In this document: one piece after another, positions 6,327 through 14,461 of the stretch
Layout of the letters: each line of letters starts with the position of its first letter
Position numbering within the stretch: the first letter of the stretch is position 1
Assembly: GCF_900091515.1 (NCBI RefSeq)
Contig: NZ_LT607410.1
Coordinates: 5,146,001-5,210,000, forward strand
Source: Micromonospora purpureochromogenes
GTDB lineage: Bacteria > Actinomycetota > Actinomycetes > Mycobacteriales > Micromonosporaceae
Reading direction: 5' to 3'
Length of the DNA stretch: 64,000 nt
The notes under the pieces: model-generated
The model's input: only the letters and a program-made list of their open reading frames with translations
Told to the model about the DNA's origin: nothing
Database searches by the model: none
Translations under genes and position numbers: made by a program

Positions 6327-8887
6327 CCACCATGATCATGAGCAGCGGCACCGGGTCCCGGCTGGTGCTGGACCGGGGGCCGCAGGCCCTGCTCGACGCG
6401 GTCGCGGCCGACCCGGACGCGCCGCTCGCGCTCGGTGCGACCGGGCCGGGCGGCCACGGCCGCAGCGCGTACCTCCAGGAGCTGGCCCGGGTCTACCGGC
6501 GGGCCGGGAGCACCGTGCTGGAGGGCGCCCCCGACCGACCCGAGGAGATCGAGCCGGACGCCGTGCTGGTGGTCGACGACGCGCACCTGCTCGACGACGC
6601 CCGGCTCCGGGTGCTGCGCGAACTGGTGGTCACCCGCCGGCACCGCCTCATCGTCGGCTACCGGCCGTGGCCCCGGCCGGCGGCGCTGGTCGGGCTGGCC
6701 GACGCGCTTCGGCGGGACGGCCACCTGGTGCTGCTCACCCCGTTCACCCGCGAGCGGACCGCCGCCTACCTCACCGGCGTGCCGGAGGTCGACCGGCGGC
6801 CCGACCTGGTCGACTTCGTGCACCGGCAGGCCGCCGGCGTCCCCCGCGACGTCGAGCGGCTGGTCCGCGGCCTGCGGGGGCAGGAGATCCCGCCGGGCGT
6901 CCCGACCGAGCCGCCCCGGCAGGCCGTCCTCCAGTTCGGACCGGACCTGGAGGACCTGGCGCCCGACGTCCGGCGGCTCCTGCTCGCCGTCGCCGCCGGC
7001 GTACCGCTGCCGGTGGACCTGCTCGGGGCGCTGCTCGGCCGGGAGCCGGGTGAGGTGGACGAGCTGATCGCCGCGACCCGGGCGGCCGGCCTGCTCGGCG
7101 CGGACGGCCGGCTCGCCCCGATCGTGCGGCGCGCGGTGACCGCGCTCAGCCCGGCCGCCGACCGCGGCGCGGTGTGGCGGCGGCTCACCGAGCTGCAGCT
7201 CGCCCGGGGTGGGCCGGTGCTTCCGCTGGTCCGCTCGCTGTACTCGGCGGGAGTGGCCGCCGACTGTCCGGCGCCGACGCTGGAGGCCGCGGCGGAGGAG
7301 GCGCTGGCCGGCGAGCCGGCCCTCGCAGCGGAGCTGTTCGCGGCGGCGACGGCCGCCGGACAGCCGGCCGCGGTCCGGCAGGCCGTGGCCTCGGCCCTCG
7401 CCGGCGACCTGGACACCGCTCTCCGGCTGGCCGACCGACTCCTCGCGACGGCCGCGCCGGCCGACCGGGCGGAGGCGGCGGTGGTCGCCGCGACCGCGCT
7501 GGCGCACCGCGGTCAGGTCGGTCGCGGCGTCGAGCTGTACCGATGGTCGGGTACGGCCTCGGCGGAGGCCTTCGCCGCCGTCGGCGCGCTCGCCGTCGGC
7601 CGCCCGGCCGACGTGACGCCCCCGTCCGGGGACGACCGGGCGGGTGGACCGCCCACCCTGCACGCCAGCGCGGCCCGGCTGATGGCCGAGGGAATCCGGG
7701 ACAGCGTCGCCGGCCCACCGACCGCCGCGCTCTCCACCCTCGTGCAGGCGGCCGCACTGCTGGAGCCGGCCGGCCGGGCGGCGCTCCTGCCGGACAGCCC
7801 GGCGGCGCTCGCCGCGTTGACCGGCCTGCACTGCGGCGAACTGGACATCGCCGAGCGGGTACTCGACCGCGCCGCCACCAGCGGGACGGGCGGCCCCCTG
7901 CTGGCCCGCCGCCACCGGTTGCTGCAGGCGTGGATCGCGATGGTCCGGGGCCGTACCGTCGTCGCGGCCGACCACCTCGCTGCGGTGACCGGCGACGGTC
8001 GGCCGCTCGAGTCGCGGGACCTGCTCTTCGCCTCCGCGCTGGAGCTGGGGATCGCCCGGCGCAACAGCGACCTCGGCGCGCTCCAGCGCCGATGGGGGCA
8101 CGCGCTGGAGGCCGTCGTCCGCCACCCCGTCGACCTGTTCACACTGCTGCCGCTCGGCGAACTGGCCATCGCCGGGGCCCGGCTGGGCGACCTCGGCCGG
8201 CTGGAGCCGTACCTGCGGGAGGCACACCTGCTGCTGGCCCGCCTCGGCGACCCGCCGTTGTGGAGCACGCCCCTGCACTGGAGCGGACTGCACGCGGCGA
8301 TCCTGGCCGAGGAGCCGGCGGTCGCCGACGGCCACGTGGCCGCCCTGCTCGCCGCCGCGGACCACAACCGGTACGCGGCCGTGGTCGCCGCGGCCGCCGC
8401 CGCCTGGGTGGACGTGCTGCGCGGGATGGTCGACCCGGTCCGGGTGGAGGCCGCCGCCCGCGGCCTGCACGACGCCGGACTCTGCTGGGACGGCGCCCGC
8501 CTCGCCGGGCAGGCGGCGATCCGCACCTCGGACCGGCGGGCGATGACCACGCTGCTCGACTGCGCCCGGATGCTGCAGGGTCGGCCGGCGGGGGCGAAGC
8601 CCGGGCAGCAGCCGGCGTCCGTCGACGCCCTCGCCGGCCCGGCCCCGCACCGGCTCAGCGACCGGGAGCGGGAGGTCGCGGAGCTGGTGCTGGCCGGATT
8701 GACCTACCGGGAGATCGGGGACCGGCTGTTCATCTCCGCCAAGACCGTCGAGCACCACGTCGCCCGGATGCGGTCCCGGCTGGACTGCGCCAACCGGACG
8801 GAGCTGCTGGCCCTGCTGCGGACGATCCTGGCCGACCGGTCGCGCCAGGCGGCCGGACAGCCCTGGCCGGAACGGTCCGTTTCGTGA
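6323..8887 (+). CDS. iniR: ATPase-domain LuxR-family transcriptional regulator, IniR-like
   Basis: 854 residues. A P-loop-like GATGPGGHGRS (about 38-48) and Walker B VLVVDDAHLL (81-90) form an N-terminal STAND/AAA module. A long Ala/Leu-rich helical repeat region follows, then a LuxR/GerE helix-turn-helix at about 776-832 (LSDREREVAELVL, AKTVEHHVARM). The architecture equals the LAL regulators and M. tuberculosis IniR (Rv0339c), which controls iniBAC. The start overlaps the hsp70-like stop by 4 bp, with GGGAAGG upstream. The lysine of the P-loop is replaced by arginine (GRS), which may weaken ATP hydrolysis. The symbol rests on architecture and location. Confidence 0.75.
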   Translation: MTTMIMSSGTGSRLVLDRGPQALLDAVAADPDAPLALGATGPGGHGRSAYLQELARVYRRAGSTVLEGAPDRPEEIEPDAVLVVDDAHLLDDARLRVLRELVVTRRHRLIVGYRPWPRPAALVGLADALRRDGHLVLLTPFTRERTAAYLTGVPEVDRRPDLVDFVHRQAAGVPRDVERLVRGLRGQEIPPGVPTEPPRQAVLQFGPDLEDLAPDVRRLLLAVAAGVPLPVDLLGALLGREPGEVDELIAATRAAGLLGADGRLAPIVRRAVTALSPAADRGAVWRRLTELQLARGGPVLPLVRSLYSAGVAADCPAPTLEAAAEEALAGEPALAAELFAAATAAGQPAAVRQAVASALAGDLDTALRLADRLLATAAPADRAEAAVVAATALAHRGQVGRGVELYRWSGTASAEAFAAVGALAVGRPADVTPPSGDDRAGGPPTLHASAARLMAEGIRDSVAGPPTAALSTLVQAAALLEPAGRAALLPDSPAALAALTGLHCGELDIAERVLDRAATSGTGGPLLARRHRLLQAWIAMVRGRTVVAADHLAAVTGDGRPLESRDLLFASALELGIARRNSDLGALQRRWGHALEAVVRHPVDLFTLLPLGELAIAGARLGDLGRLEPYLREAHLLLARLGDPPLWSTPLHWSGLHAAILAEEPAVADGHVAALLAAADHNRYAAVVAAAAAAWVDVLRGMVDPVRVEAAARGLHDAGLCWDGARLAGQAAIRTSDRRAMTTLLDCARMLQGRPAGAKPGQQPASVDALAGPAPHRLSDREREVAELVLAGLTYREIGDRLFISAKTVEHHVARMRSRLDCANRTELLALLRTILADRSRQAAGQPWPERSVS

Positions 8888-8900
8888 GCCGGCCCCGCAC

Positions 8901-8932
8901 CGGCGACCACGGCATGCGGCGACCACGGCATG
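8901..8932. repeat. Perfect 16-bp tandem duplication
   Basis: CGGCGACCACGGCATG occurs twice in direct succession (8901-8916 and 8917-8932), just after the regulator stop, in the 219-bp gap before the DUF742 gene. The rest of this gap shows no convincing gene; a 37-codon frame from 8932 is weak. Confidence 0.85.
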
Positions 8933-9106
8933 CGGACCCTGCTCGCCGCGCTGGCGGCGGCCCACGGTGGACCGCCGCCCCGGCTCGACATCGCCGACCC
9001 CCCGCAGACGCCACCACGACCCGCAGCAGAGGACGACAGATGATCCCCCACAATGGCGCCCCGGACGACCTGGAACGGTCCTCGACGGCGATGAGCGGAG
9101 ACCCCG

Positions 9107-9487
9107 ATGCCGACCGCCGACGACCCTGACGAGGCGTGGTACGACGACGACGCCGGGCTCCTGGTCCGGCCGTACGTGGTGACCCGCGCGACCGGCGCGG
9201 ACGACGGCCCGCATCTCGACCTCATGACCGTGGTCGTGGCCCGGGCTGCGGTTCCCGCGGCCACGCCGCTCTTTCCCGAACAGGCGCGAATCCTCGAGCT
9301 GTGCCGGCGTCCACTGTCGGTGGCGGAGGTCGGCGCGCAACTGGACCTGCCGCTGGGTACGGTTCGGGTACTGCTCGGTGAGCTGCTGGACGCCGGGCTG
9401 ATCGAGACGCACGTGTCGCCGACGCTGTCCGAGCTGCCGTCCCGGGAGCTACTCGAAGCGATGCTCACCGGGCTCCAGGCGCTGTGA
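9107..9487 (+). CDS. DUF742 family protein
   Basis: 126 residues with the DUF742 pattern: an acidic N-terminus (DDPDEAWYDDDAG), LVRPYVVTRAT near 20, then a winged-helix-like second half with LPLGTVRVLLGELLDAGLI. DUF742 proteins normally sit in conservons beside a histidine kinase, a roadblock protein and a small GTPase. None of these partners is present here, so this is an orphan copy placed after the IniR-like gene. A GGAG ribosome site precedes the ATG. The helix-turn-helix-like segment suggests a regulatory role, unproven. Confidence 0.8.
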   Translation: MPTADDPDEAWYDDDAGLLVRPYVVTRATGADDGPHLDLMTVVVARAAVPAATPLFPEQARILELCRRPLSVAEVGAQLDLPLGTVRVLLGELLDAGLIETHVSPTLSELPSRELLEAMLTGLQAL

Positions 9488-9542
9488 CCTACAGCGTGGG
9501 CCGGGGACGAGCGACGGTGAAGGATCTGAGGGAGAAGAGCAC

Positions 9543-10289
9543 GTGCCGTCATCACCGCCTCAGCCACGGCGGACCGTAGCGGTCATCCTGCTCGACCGGA
9601 TCGTGGCCCTGGCCGGGCACGTGCGGCGCGCCATCGGCGGCCTCGGGGCCTCGTCCCGGCGTACCCGGGTCCTGCTGGCCGCCTCGCTGGTGGTCCTGGT
9701 CGCGACGGCGGCCTCCGTCGTCCTGGTCCTGCGGACGCCGGAGCGGCTGGCTCCCGTGGCCCTCGACCCGCCGCCGGACGTCGCCCTGCCCACCGACCCC
9801 GCGGTCGGTGGGCCCGACCCGCAGGCCAGGCCGGCCGCCTCCAGCCCGGCGGCGGCGAGGCGGACGACGGCCGCGGCGGGCCCGCCGGTCGCCGCGGCGG
9901 CCCCGCCGGCCACGGCGCCGTCCGCGCGCACCCCGTCGGCGGCGGGGTCGAGCAGCCCGGCGGCGTTGCGCGCCGCCTTCGCCATCGAGGAGCGGGCCCT
10001 GTTCAGCTACGGCGCCGACGTGACCATCAGCAACGCCGGTCGGACGCGGGTGACGAACTGGACCCTGGTCATCACGCTGCCTCGGGAATCCCTCGAAGTC
10101 TCCTCGGTCACCGGCGCCCGAGCCACCCGCGAGGGCGCGATCTGGACCTTCGTGCCGGACGGGACGACCGCAGAGGTGGCCGCCGAGAGCTCTGTCCAGG
10201 TCACCTTCCGGGTCAGCGGCGCGCCGATCAGCTCGACTCCCACGGCCTGCACCATCGACGGAGCGGCCTGCACCGGCCTGCCCGACTGA
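9543..10289 (+). CDS. Membrane-anchored protein with extracellular CBM2-like domain
   Basis: 248 residues. A short cytoplasmic N-terminus is followed by one transmembrane helix (about 42-64, LLAASLVVLVATAASVVLVL), a Pro/Ala-rich linker (about 75-140), and a C-terminal beta-sandwich resembling carbohydrate-binding module 2: VTISNAGRTRVTNWTLVITL, then IWTFVPDG, and two cysteines (TACTIDG and AACTG) in place of the usual CBM2 disulfide. Likely a surface-facing sugar or wall-binding protein. The GTG start at 9543 has GAGGGAGAAG upstream. Its position after the ini-like genes suggests an envelope role. Confidence 0.65.
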   Translation: MPSSPPQPRRTVAVILLDRIVALAGHVRRAIGGLGASSRRTRVLLAASLVVLVATAASVVLVLRTPERLAPVALDPPPDVALPTDPAVGGPDPQARPAASSPAAARRTTAAAGPPVAAAAPPATAPSARTPSAAGSSSPAALRAAFAIEERALFSYGADVTISNAGRTRVTNWTLVITLPRESLEVSSVTGARATREGAIWTFVPDGTTAEVAAESSVQVTFRVSGAPISSTPTACTIDGAACTGLPD

Positions 10290-10515
10290 CGGCTGCCGGC
10301 TCGCCGGCCGGTGACATCGGCGGCGGGCCGCCCCGGACGGGTGACGCCGACCGAGCGGACGGCGGTGCGTCGTGATCGCTGGCTAGGCTCAGCGACGTTG
10401 CGTCGCGGCAACGGAACACCTGACCGCTCCGCTCGCACGGCAGCCGCCTGCCTGATCCGGCTGCACGGCGGCGACAGCCGCCGTCGATTCCTCTGGTGGA
10501 TGCGGAGGGCGTCTG

Positions 10516-11469
10516 ATGGACCCGGGCATGTTCCCGGCTCCGCTCTGGGCCTGGGCCGCGATCGGGGCCGTTATCGCCGTCATGCTCGCGGCGGACGTGC
10601 TCTCCCACCGCGACAACCACGTGATCGAGCTACGGGAAGCGCTGATCTGGAGCGGCGTCTGGATCGCCGCCGGACTGGCCTTCGGCCTGATCGTCTGGGT
10701 GGGGTGGGGCGGCGAGCCGGCGGTCGCGTACTACTCCGGCTACCTGCTGGAGAAGGCGCTCTCCGTCGACAACGTCTTCGTCTTCGCGCTGCTGTTCGGC
10801 TACTTCCGGGTGCCCGAGAAGTACCAGCACAAGGTGTTGTTCTGGGGTGTGGTCGGCGCGCTCGCGTTCCGACTGGTCTTCATCTTCGCCGGAGCGGAAC
10901 TGCTGCACCGGTTGACCTTCGCCGGGTTCGTGCTCGGGGCGTTCCTGATCTGGACCGGGTGGCGCCTGGCGGTACGCGGCGAGCCCGACGTCGACCCCGA
11001 CCGCAACGTCGTGGTCCGGTTCTTCCGACGGGTGGTACCGACCGAACAGCGGTACCACGGCGACCGGTTCACCGTCCGGGTCGACAGCCGGCGGCGGGCA
11101 ACGCTGCTGCTGGTGGCGCTGGTGGCGATCGAGGCGACCGACGTGGTGTTCGCGATCGACTCCGTGGCGGCGATCCTGGCCATCACCACCAACACCTTCC
11201 TCGTCTGGACGGCGACGGCGTTCGCCGTGCTGGGGCTGCGCAGCCTCTACTTCTGTCTGGCCGGACTGCTGCGGCACTTCGGCCACCTGCGCTACGGCCT
11301 GGCGGTGCTGCTGGCGTTCGCCGGGGCGAAGCTGATCCTGGCCGAGACGCCGGTGGGCACGCTGCCGCTCTGGCTCACCCTGCTGGTGGTGGTACTGACC
11401 CTGTCGGTGTCGATCGGCTGGAGCGTGCTGGCGGCCCGCCGGGACCGGCGCCGCCACGCCGGCGGCTGA
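10516..11469 (+). CDS. TerC family integral membrane protein
   Basis: 317 residues with about 8-9 transmembrane helices. The TerC/Alx signature is clear: EKALSVDNVFVFALLF (about 77-92) and a second half with VAIEATDVVFAIDSVAAIL, the paired acidic residues typical of TerC proteins. The family is linked to tellurite resistance and to manganese or other metal export, including metalation of secreted proteins. GGAGGG precedes the ATG. The 226-bp upstream gap was examined for the Mn-sensing yybP-ykoY riboswitch often found before these genes; none was recognised. Confidence 0.85.
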   Translation: MDPGMFPAPLWAWAAIGAVIAVMLAADVLSHRDNHVIELREALIWSGVWIAAGLAFGLIVWVGWGGEPAVAYYSGYLLEKALSVDNVFVFALLFGYFRVPEKYQHKVLFWGVVGALAFRLVFIFAGAELLHRLTFAGFVLGAFLIWTGWRLAVRGEPDVDPDRNVVVRFFRRVVPTEQRYHGDRFTVRVDSRRRATLLLVALVAIEATDVVFAIDSVAAILAITTNTFLVWTATAFAVLGLRSLYFCLAGLLRHFGHLRYGLAVLLAFAGAKLILAETPVGTLPLWLTLLVVVLTLSVSIGWSVLAARRDRRRHAGG

Positions 11470-11480
11470 GGCGCTGCGCG

Positions 11481-12251
11481 TCACCTGACGTAGTAGAAGT
11501 CGGCCGCCTCCCGGCCCGCGCCGGCGCCTTGATCTGCGGTGCCTTCCCGTGGCCGCTCATCGTGGTGGTCATCGTCAGCTTCGGGCCCGCGCTGGGAGTG
11601 AGCTCCACCTTGATCGAGGTGACCCAGCCCTGGTCGTCGGTCGTGATCGTGAACGGCGACAGGGGCATACCGAGCGAGACGATGCTCGGCGCGCCCACCG
11701 GGAGAAACGACTGCACGTTCGCACCGTCGGGGTCGAAGCGGCCGGTCCAAAAGTGCGGGCCGGTCCGCTGCACCGAGGTGATCGTCGAGGTGAACGTCTT
11801 CAGGCCGGTCGGGTCGGCCCAGTCGAAGCGCAGGAAGGGGTCGTCCCGCTTCACCCGCTTCAGGTCGACGTGCACCCAGTCCTTCTCGTCGGACGGCCGT
11901 ACGTAGCTGTCCGTCCCGATCACGATCCGGCTACCCGCCGAGGGGTACTTCCCGCCGGTGACCGCGATCGTCGACAGGAAGCGGCGCGCCTTCGGGTCGA
12001 AGACGCCGGTGCCCTTGACGGTCTCCCTCGGGCAGGTCGCCGCGCACCGCGTACCGGTGGGCGACGCCCTGCGACCGCTGCAACGCCTCGACCAACTCGA
12101 CCCGAGCGGTGTCGGGCGTCGGAGACGGGGTGGCCCTTCCGGCCCGGACCGTCGGCTCGGCCCGGGTGGGCTCCGCCGACCCGGTGCACCCACCCGCGAC
12201 GAGCAGGACGCCGGCCAGACCCAGCGTGAACAGCGTGGTGCGATGGTTCAT
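11481..12251 (-). pseudogene. LppX/LprG-like lipoprotein gene with two compensating frameshifts
   Basis: The N-terminus (ATG 12251, with GGGGGAA upstream) is a lipoprotein signal ending in a lipobox (LLVAGGC). The first frame runs through SQGVAHRYAVRGDLPE, then coding sense moves to another frame (ETVKGTGVFDPKARRF) at about 12023-12033. It returns to the original frame near 11509-11527 to end EAADFYYVR. The middle frame has clear protein character (VHVDLKRVKRDDPFLRFDW). The total span is divisible by three. Both indels lie in G/C runs, so sequencing error is possible; otherwise the gene is decayed. The family carries lipids or glycolipids in the envelope of mycobacteria. Confidence 0.65.
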
Positions 12252-12364
12252 GGCGATTCCCCCGTGGCGCCCGGCCGGGTGGCCGGACGAGGGCACGATA
12301 GGGAACGATCGGTGCTGGTGGTGGCCCCTGGCCACCGGCGGCGGCCGGGCCCGGTCCTCGTCGC

Positions 12365-13350
12365 TCAGCCGTCGATGTCGACGATGACCTTGCCGGCACT
12401 GGTGGCGCCGGCGACCAGCGCGTGGGCGTCCATGACCGTGTCGAGCGTGAACCGCCGTGGGTCCAGTCGTGGCCGCAGCGCCCCGGCGTCGGCCAGGGTC
12501 GCGGCCTCCCGCAGGATCTCGCCGTGGTGCTCACGACCGTGCCCGGTCAACATCGGTAGCAGGGTGAACACCCCGGAGTAGGTCGCGCCCCGGAACGACA
12601 GCGGCGCGAGCGAGTGCGACCCCCAGCCCAGCGCGCTGACGACGTGCCCGTGATAGGTACGCACAGCGGCGAACGACGCGTCGAGTGTCGCGCCGCCGAC
12701 GTTGTCGGCGATGATGTCGAAGCCTTCACCCGCGGTGTACCTGCCGACGTACTCCTCGACGCTGGTCGACGTGTAGTCGATCGGCACCGCGCCGAGGCTC
12801 TCGATTACGCCCATGCTCGCCGGCGCGCCGGTCGCGTACACCTCGGCGCCGCGGGCCAGGGCAAGCTGAACGCCGACGTGGCCGACGCCGCCGGCACCTC
12901 CGTGGACCAGTACCTTCTGCCCGGCGCGGACCCCGGCCCGGTCGACCAGCCCCTCCCAGGAGGTGATCACGGCCAGCGGCAGCGCGGCGGCCGCACGCAT
13001 CGACAGCGTCCGCGGCTTGCGCGCCAGCAGTCGGGCGTCCACGGCGGCGTACTCGGCCAGCGAGCCCTGCAGGTCGCCCACCCCGCCGGTGAGCCCGTAC
13101 ACCTCATCGCCCAGCTCGAAGCCGGTCACCTCCGGGCCCAGCGCGGCGACGACGCCGGCGAGGTCCAGGCCGAGCACCGCCGGCAGTCCGATGCGCGCGT
13201 GCGGGGCCCTCCCGGCTGGATCTTGGTGTCGAGCGGGTTCACCCCGCTGGCCATGACACGCACCAGCACCTGACCGGCGCCGGCGACGGGTTGGTCGATC
13301 TGTTCGGCCCTCAGCGGGGTACCGAACTCTCGAAGCACTGCGGCAAGCAT
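12365..13350 (-). pseudogene. Zinc-type alcohol dehydrogenase/quinone oxidoreductase, frameshifted
   Basis: An MDR-superfamily reductase. The N-terminus (ATG 13350: LREFGTPLRAEQIDQPVAG through ASGVNPLDTKIQPG) is in one frame. The remainder (APHARIGLPAVLGLDLAG, nucleotide-binding GGAGGVGHVGVQLA, C-terminal SAGKVIVDIDG) is in another. The shift falls in the GC-rich stretch 13203-13214 and is repaired by one extra G. No catalytic-zinc cysteines are seen, as in quinone oxidoreductases (NADPH-dependent). It lies 112 bp from another frameshifted gene, so base-calling errors in G runs should be considered before calling it dead. Confidence 0.7.
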
Positions 13351-13449
13351 GACTCTCCACGCCGTCCTCGACGAGGCGTCAGGCGGACGCTGCGTGACTG
13401 GGTTGCCACCCGGGCGGCTTCTGGGCGGCTACCGAACCTCGATGCGTTC

Positions 13450-14214
13450 TCAACCTGGCCGTACTCGTTCCGCTTCCTGCTCCGCGAGCCAGTCGTCGAA
13501 GGTCGTGGGTGCGATCCGGGCATCCGGTCCCGGCAACAGCACGTTTCCGGCCATGTCCGGGCCGAGGATCGCCTCCCAGGTGGGGACGATCTTCATGTCG
13601 CGTCCCATCGCCTGGTGGGTCCGGCGGGCCATGTCCACGAGGTCGTGACGATCGGGGCCGGCCATACCAGGATGGCGTCCCTGCGGTGATCCACCGGCGG
13701 CCTCGGCCAGGAATTCGCCGACATCGGCCGGCGCGATCGGCTGGACGAGCAGTGGCGCGAGGTAGGCGGTGCCGTCACGTTCGGTCCAGCCGGCCACCGT
13801 CGCGGCGAAGTCGAAGAACTGGGTGGCGGGCACGATGGTCCACGGCACCGGTCCGGTGGACACCAGCCGCTCCTGCTCGCGCTTGCCGGAATAGTGTGCG
13901 GTTCCCGCGATGCGGTGTACCTCGACGATCGAGAGCAACACATGGTGTCGGACACCCGCCTGCCGCTCCGCTGTCAGCAGGTTCTCGGTGGTGGTGGCGA
14001 AGTACATCATCGTGGCCTCGCGGTCGGCGGGTGGCGCGCTGATCGCATCGACGACGACGTCGACGTCGCTGAGGAACTCGGCCAGTCCCTGACCGGTCAG
14101 CAGGTCGACGCCGTGCGACCGGCTGATGGGTACCGGGTCGTGGCCGTGGCGTTGCAGGGCCGTCATGGTGTGGGACCCGATGTTGCCGGATGCGCCGGCG
14201 ACCGCCACCCGCAT
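13450..14214 (-). CDS. Atypical SDR / NAD(P)-binding NmrA-like reductase
   Basis: 254 residues. The N-terminal Rossmann motif VAGASGNIGSHT is that of atypical short-chain dehydrogenases (GxxGxxG). The middle has VDVVVDAIS and HHVLLSIVEVH, then HYSGKREQERLV, where YxxxK-like residues could be catalytic, and VPWTIVPATQFFDF, typical of NmrA/NAD-dependent epimerase-like proteins in actinomycetes. The ATG at 14214 has AGGAG upstream. It is separated by 99 bp from the downstream quinone oxidoreductase gene on the same strand; both are redox genes and may be co-transcribed. Substrate unknown. Confidence 0.8.
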   Translation of the reverse strand: MRVAVAGASGNIGSHTMTALQRHGHDPVPISRSHGVDLLTGQGLAEFLSDVDVVVDAISAPPADREATMMYFATTTENLLTAERQAGVRHHVLLSIVEVHRIAGTAHYSGKREQERLVSTGPVPWTIVPATQFFDFAATVAGWTERDGTAYLAPLLVQPIAPADVGEFLAEAAGGSPQGRHPGMAGPDRHDLVDMARRTHQAMGRDMKIVPTWEAILGPDMAGNVLLPGPDARIAPTTFDDWLAEQEAERVRPG

Positions 14215-14374
14215 GGTGCGCTCCTGTCTCAGAACCGGTACGAGGCGCGGCGGACGTCCGAGCGGGCTCGATGCGATGACAACGCGGTGGTCTACGGCCT
14301 CGCCTGAGCTACAGCGTAGGGGCGGTCGAGGTGCCGCGCGGCGCGAATCAGGATGCCCGCGGTCGGGGCAGGAC

Positions 14375-14390
14375 AGTGACCCAGGTCACA
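14375..14390. promoter_or_regulatory. Candidate CRP-type operator upstream of the subtilase gene
   Basis: AGTGACCCAGGTCACA is a near-perfect palindrome (GTGACC-CA-GGTCAC, 14376-14389). It matches the CRP consensus TGTGA-N6-TCACA except for the first base. It lies about 70 bp before the subtilase start. Confidence 0.4.
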
Positions 14391-14461
14391 ACGGATGAAC
14401 TTTCACCCGCCGGTCACGTCCGGAGCACCCGGATACCTCTCGCGTTCATCCAGGGAGAATG

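Noticed and set aside
8932..9042. 37-codon frame between the LuxR-type and DUF742 genes
   Set aside because: No ribosome site, begins inside the tandem repeat, and its composition is Pro/Ala-rich without a recognisable domain.
6098..9412. 1100-codon minus-strand frame opposite the LuxR-type regulator
   Set aside because: Low-complexity antisense frame caused by GC bias; the plus strand encodes clear ATPase and GerE domains.
10290..10515. Possible yybP-ykoY manganese riboswitch before terC
   Set aside because: Expected because of the TerC family, but the conserved core motifs were not seen in the leader.
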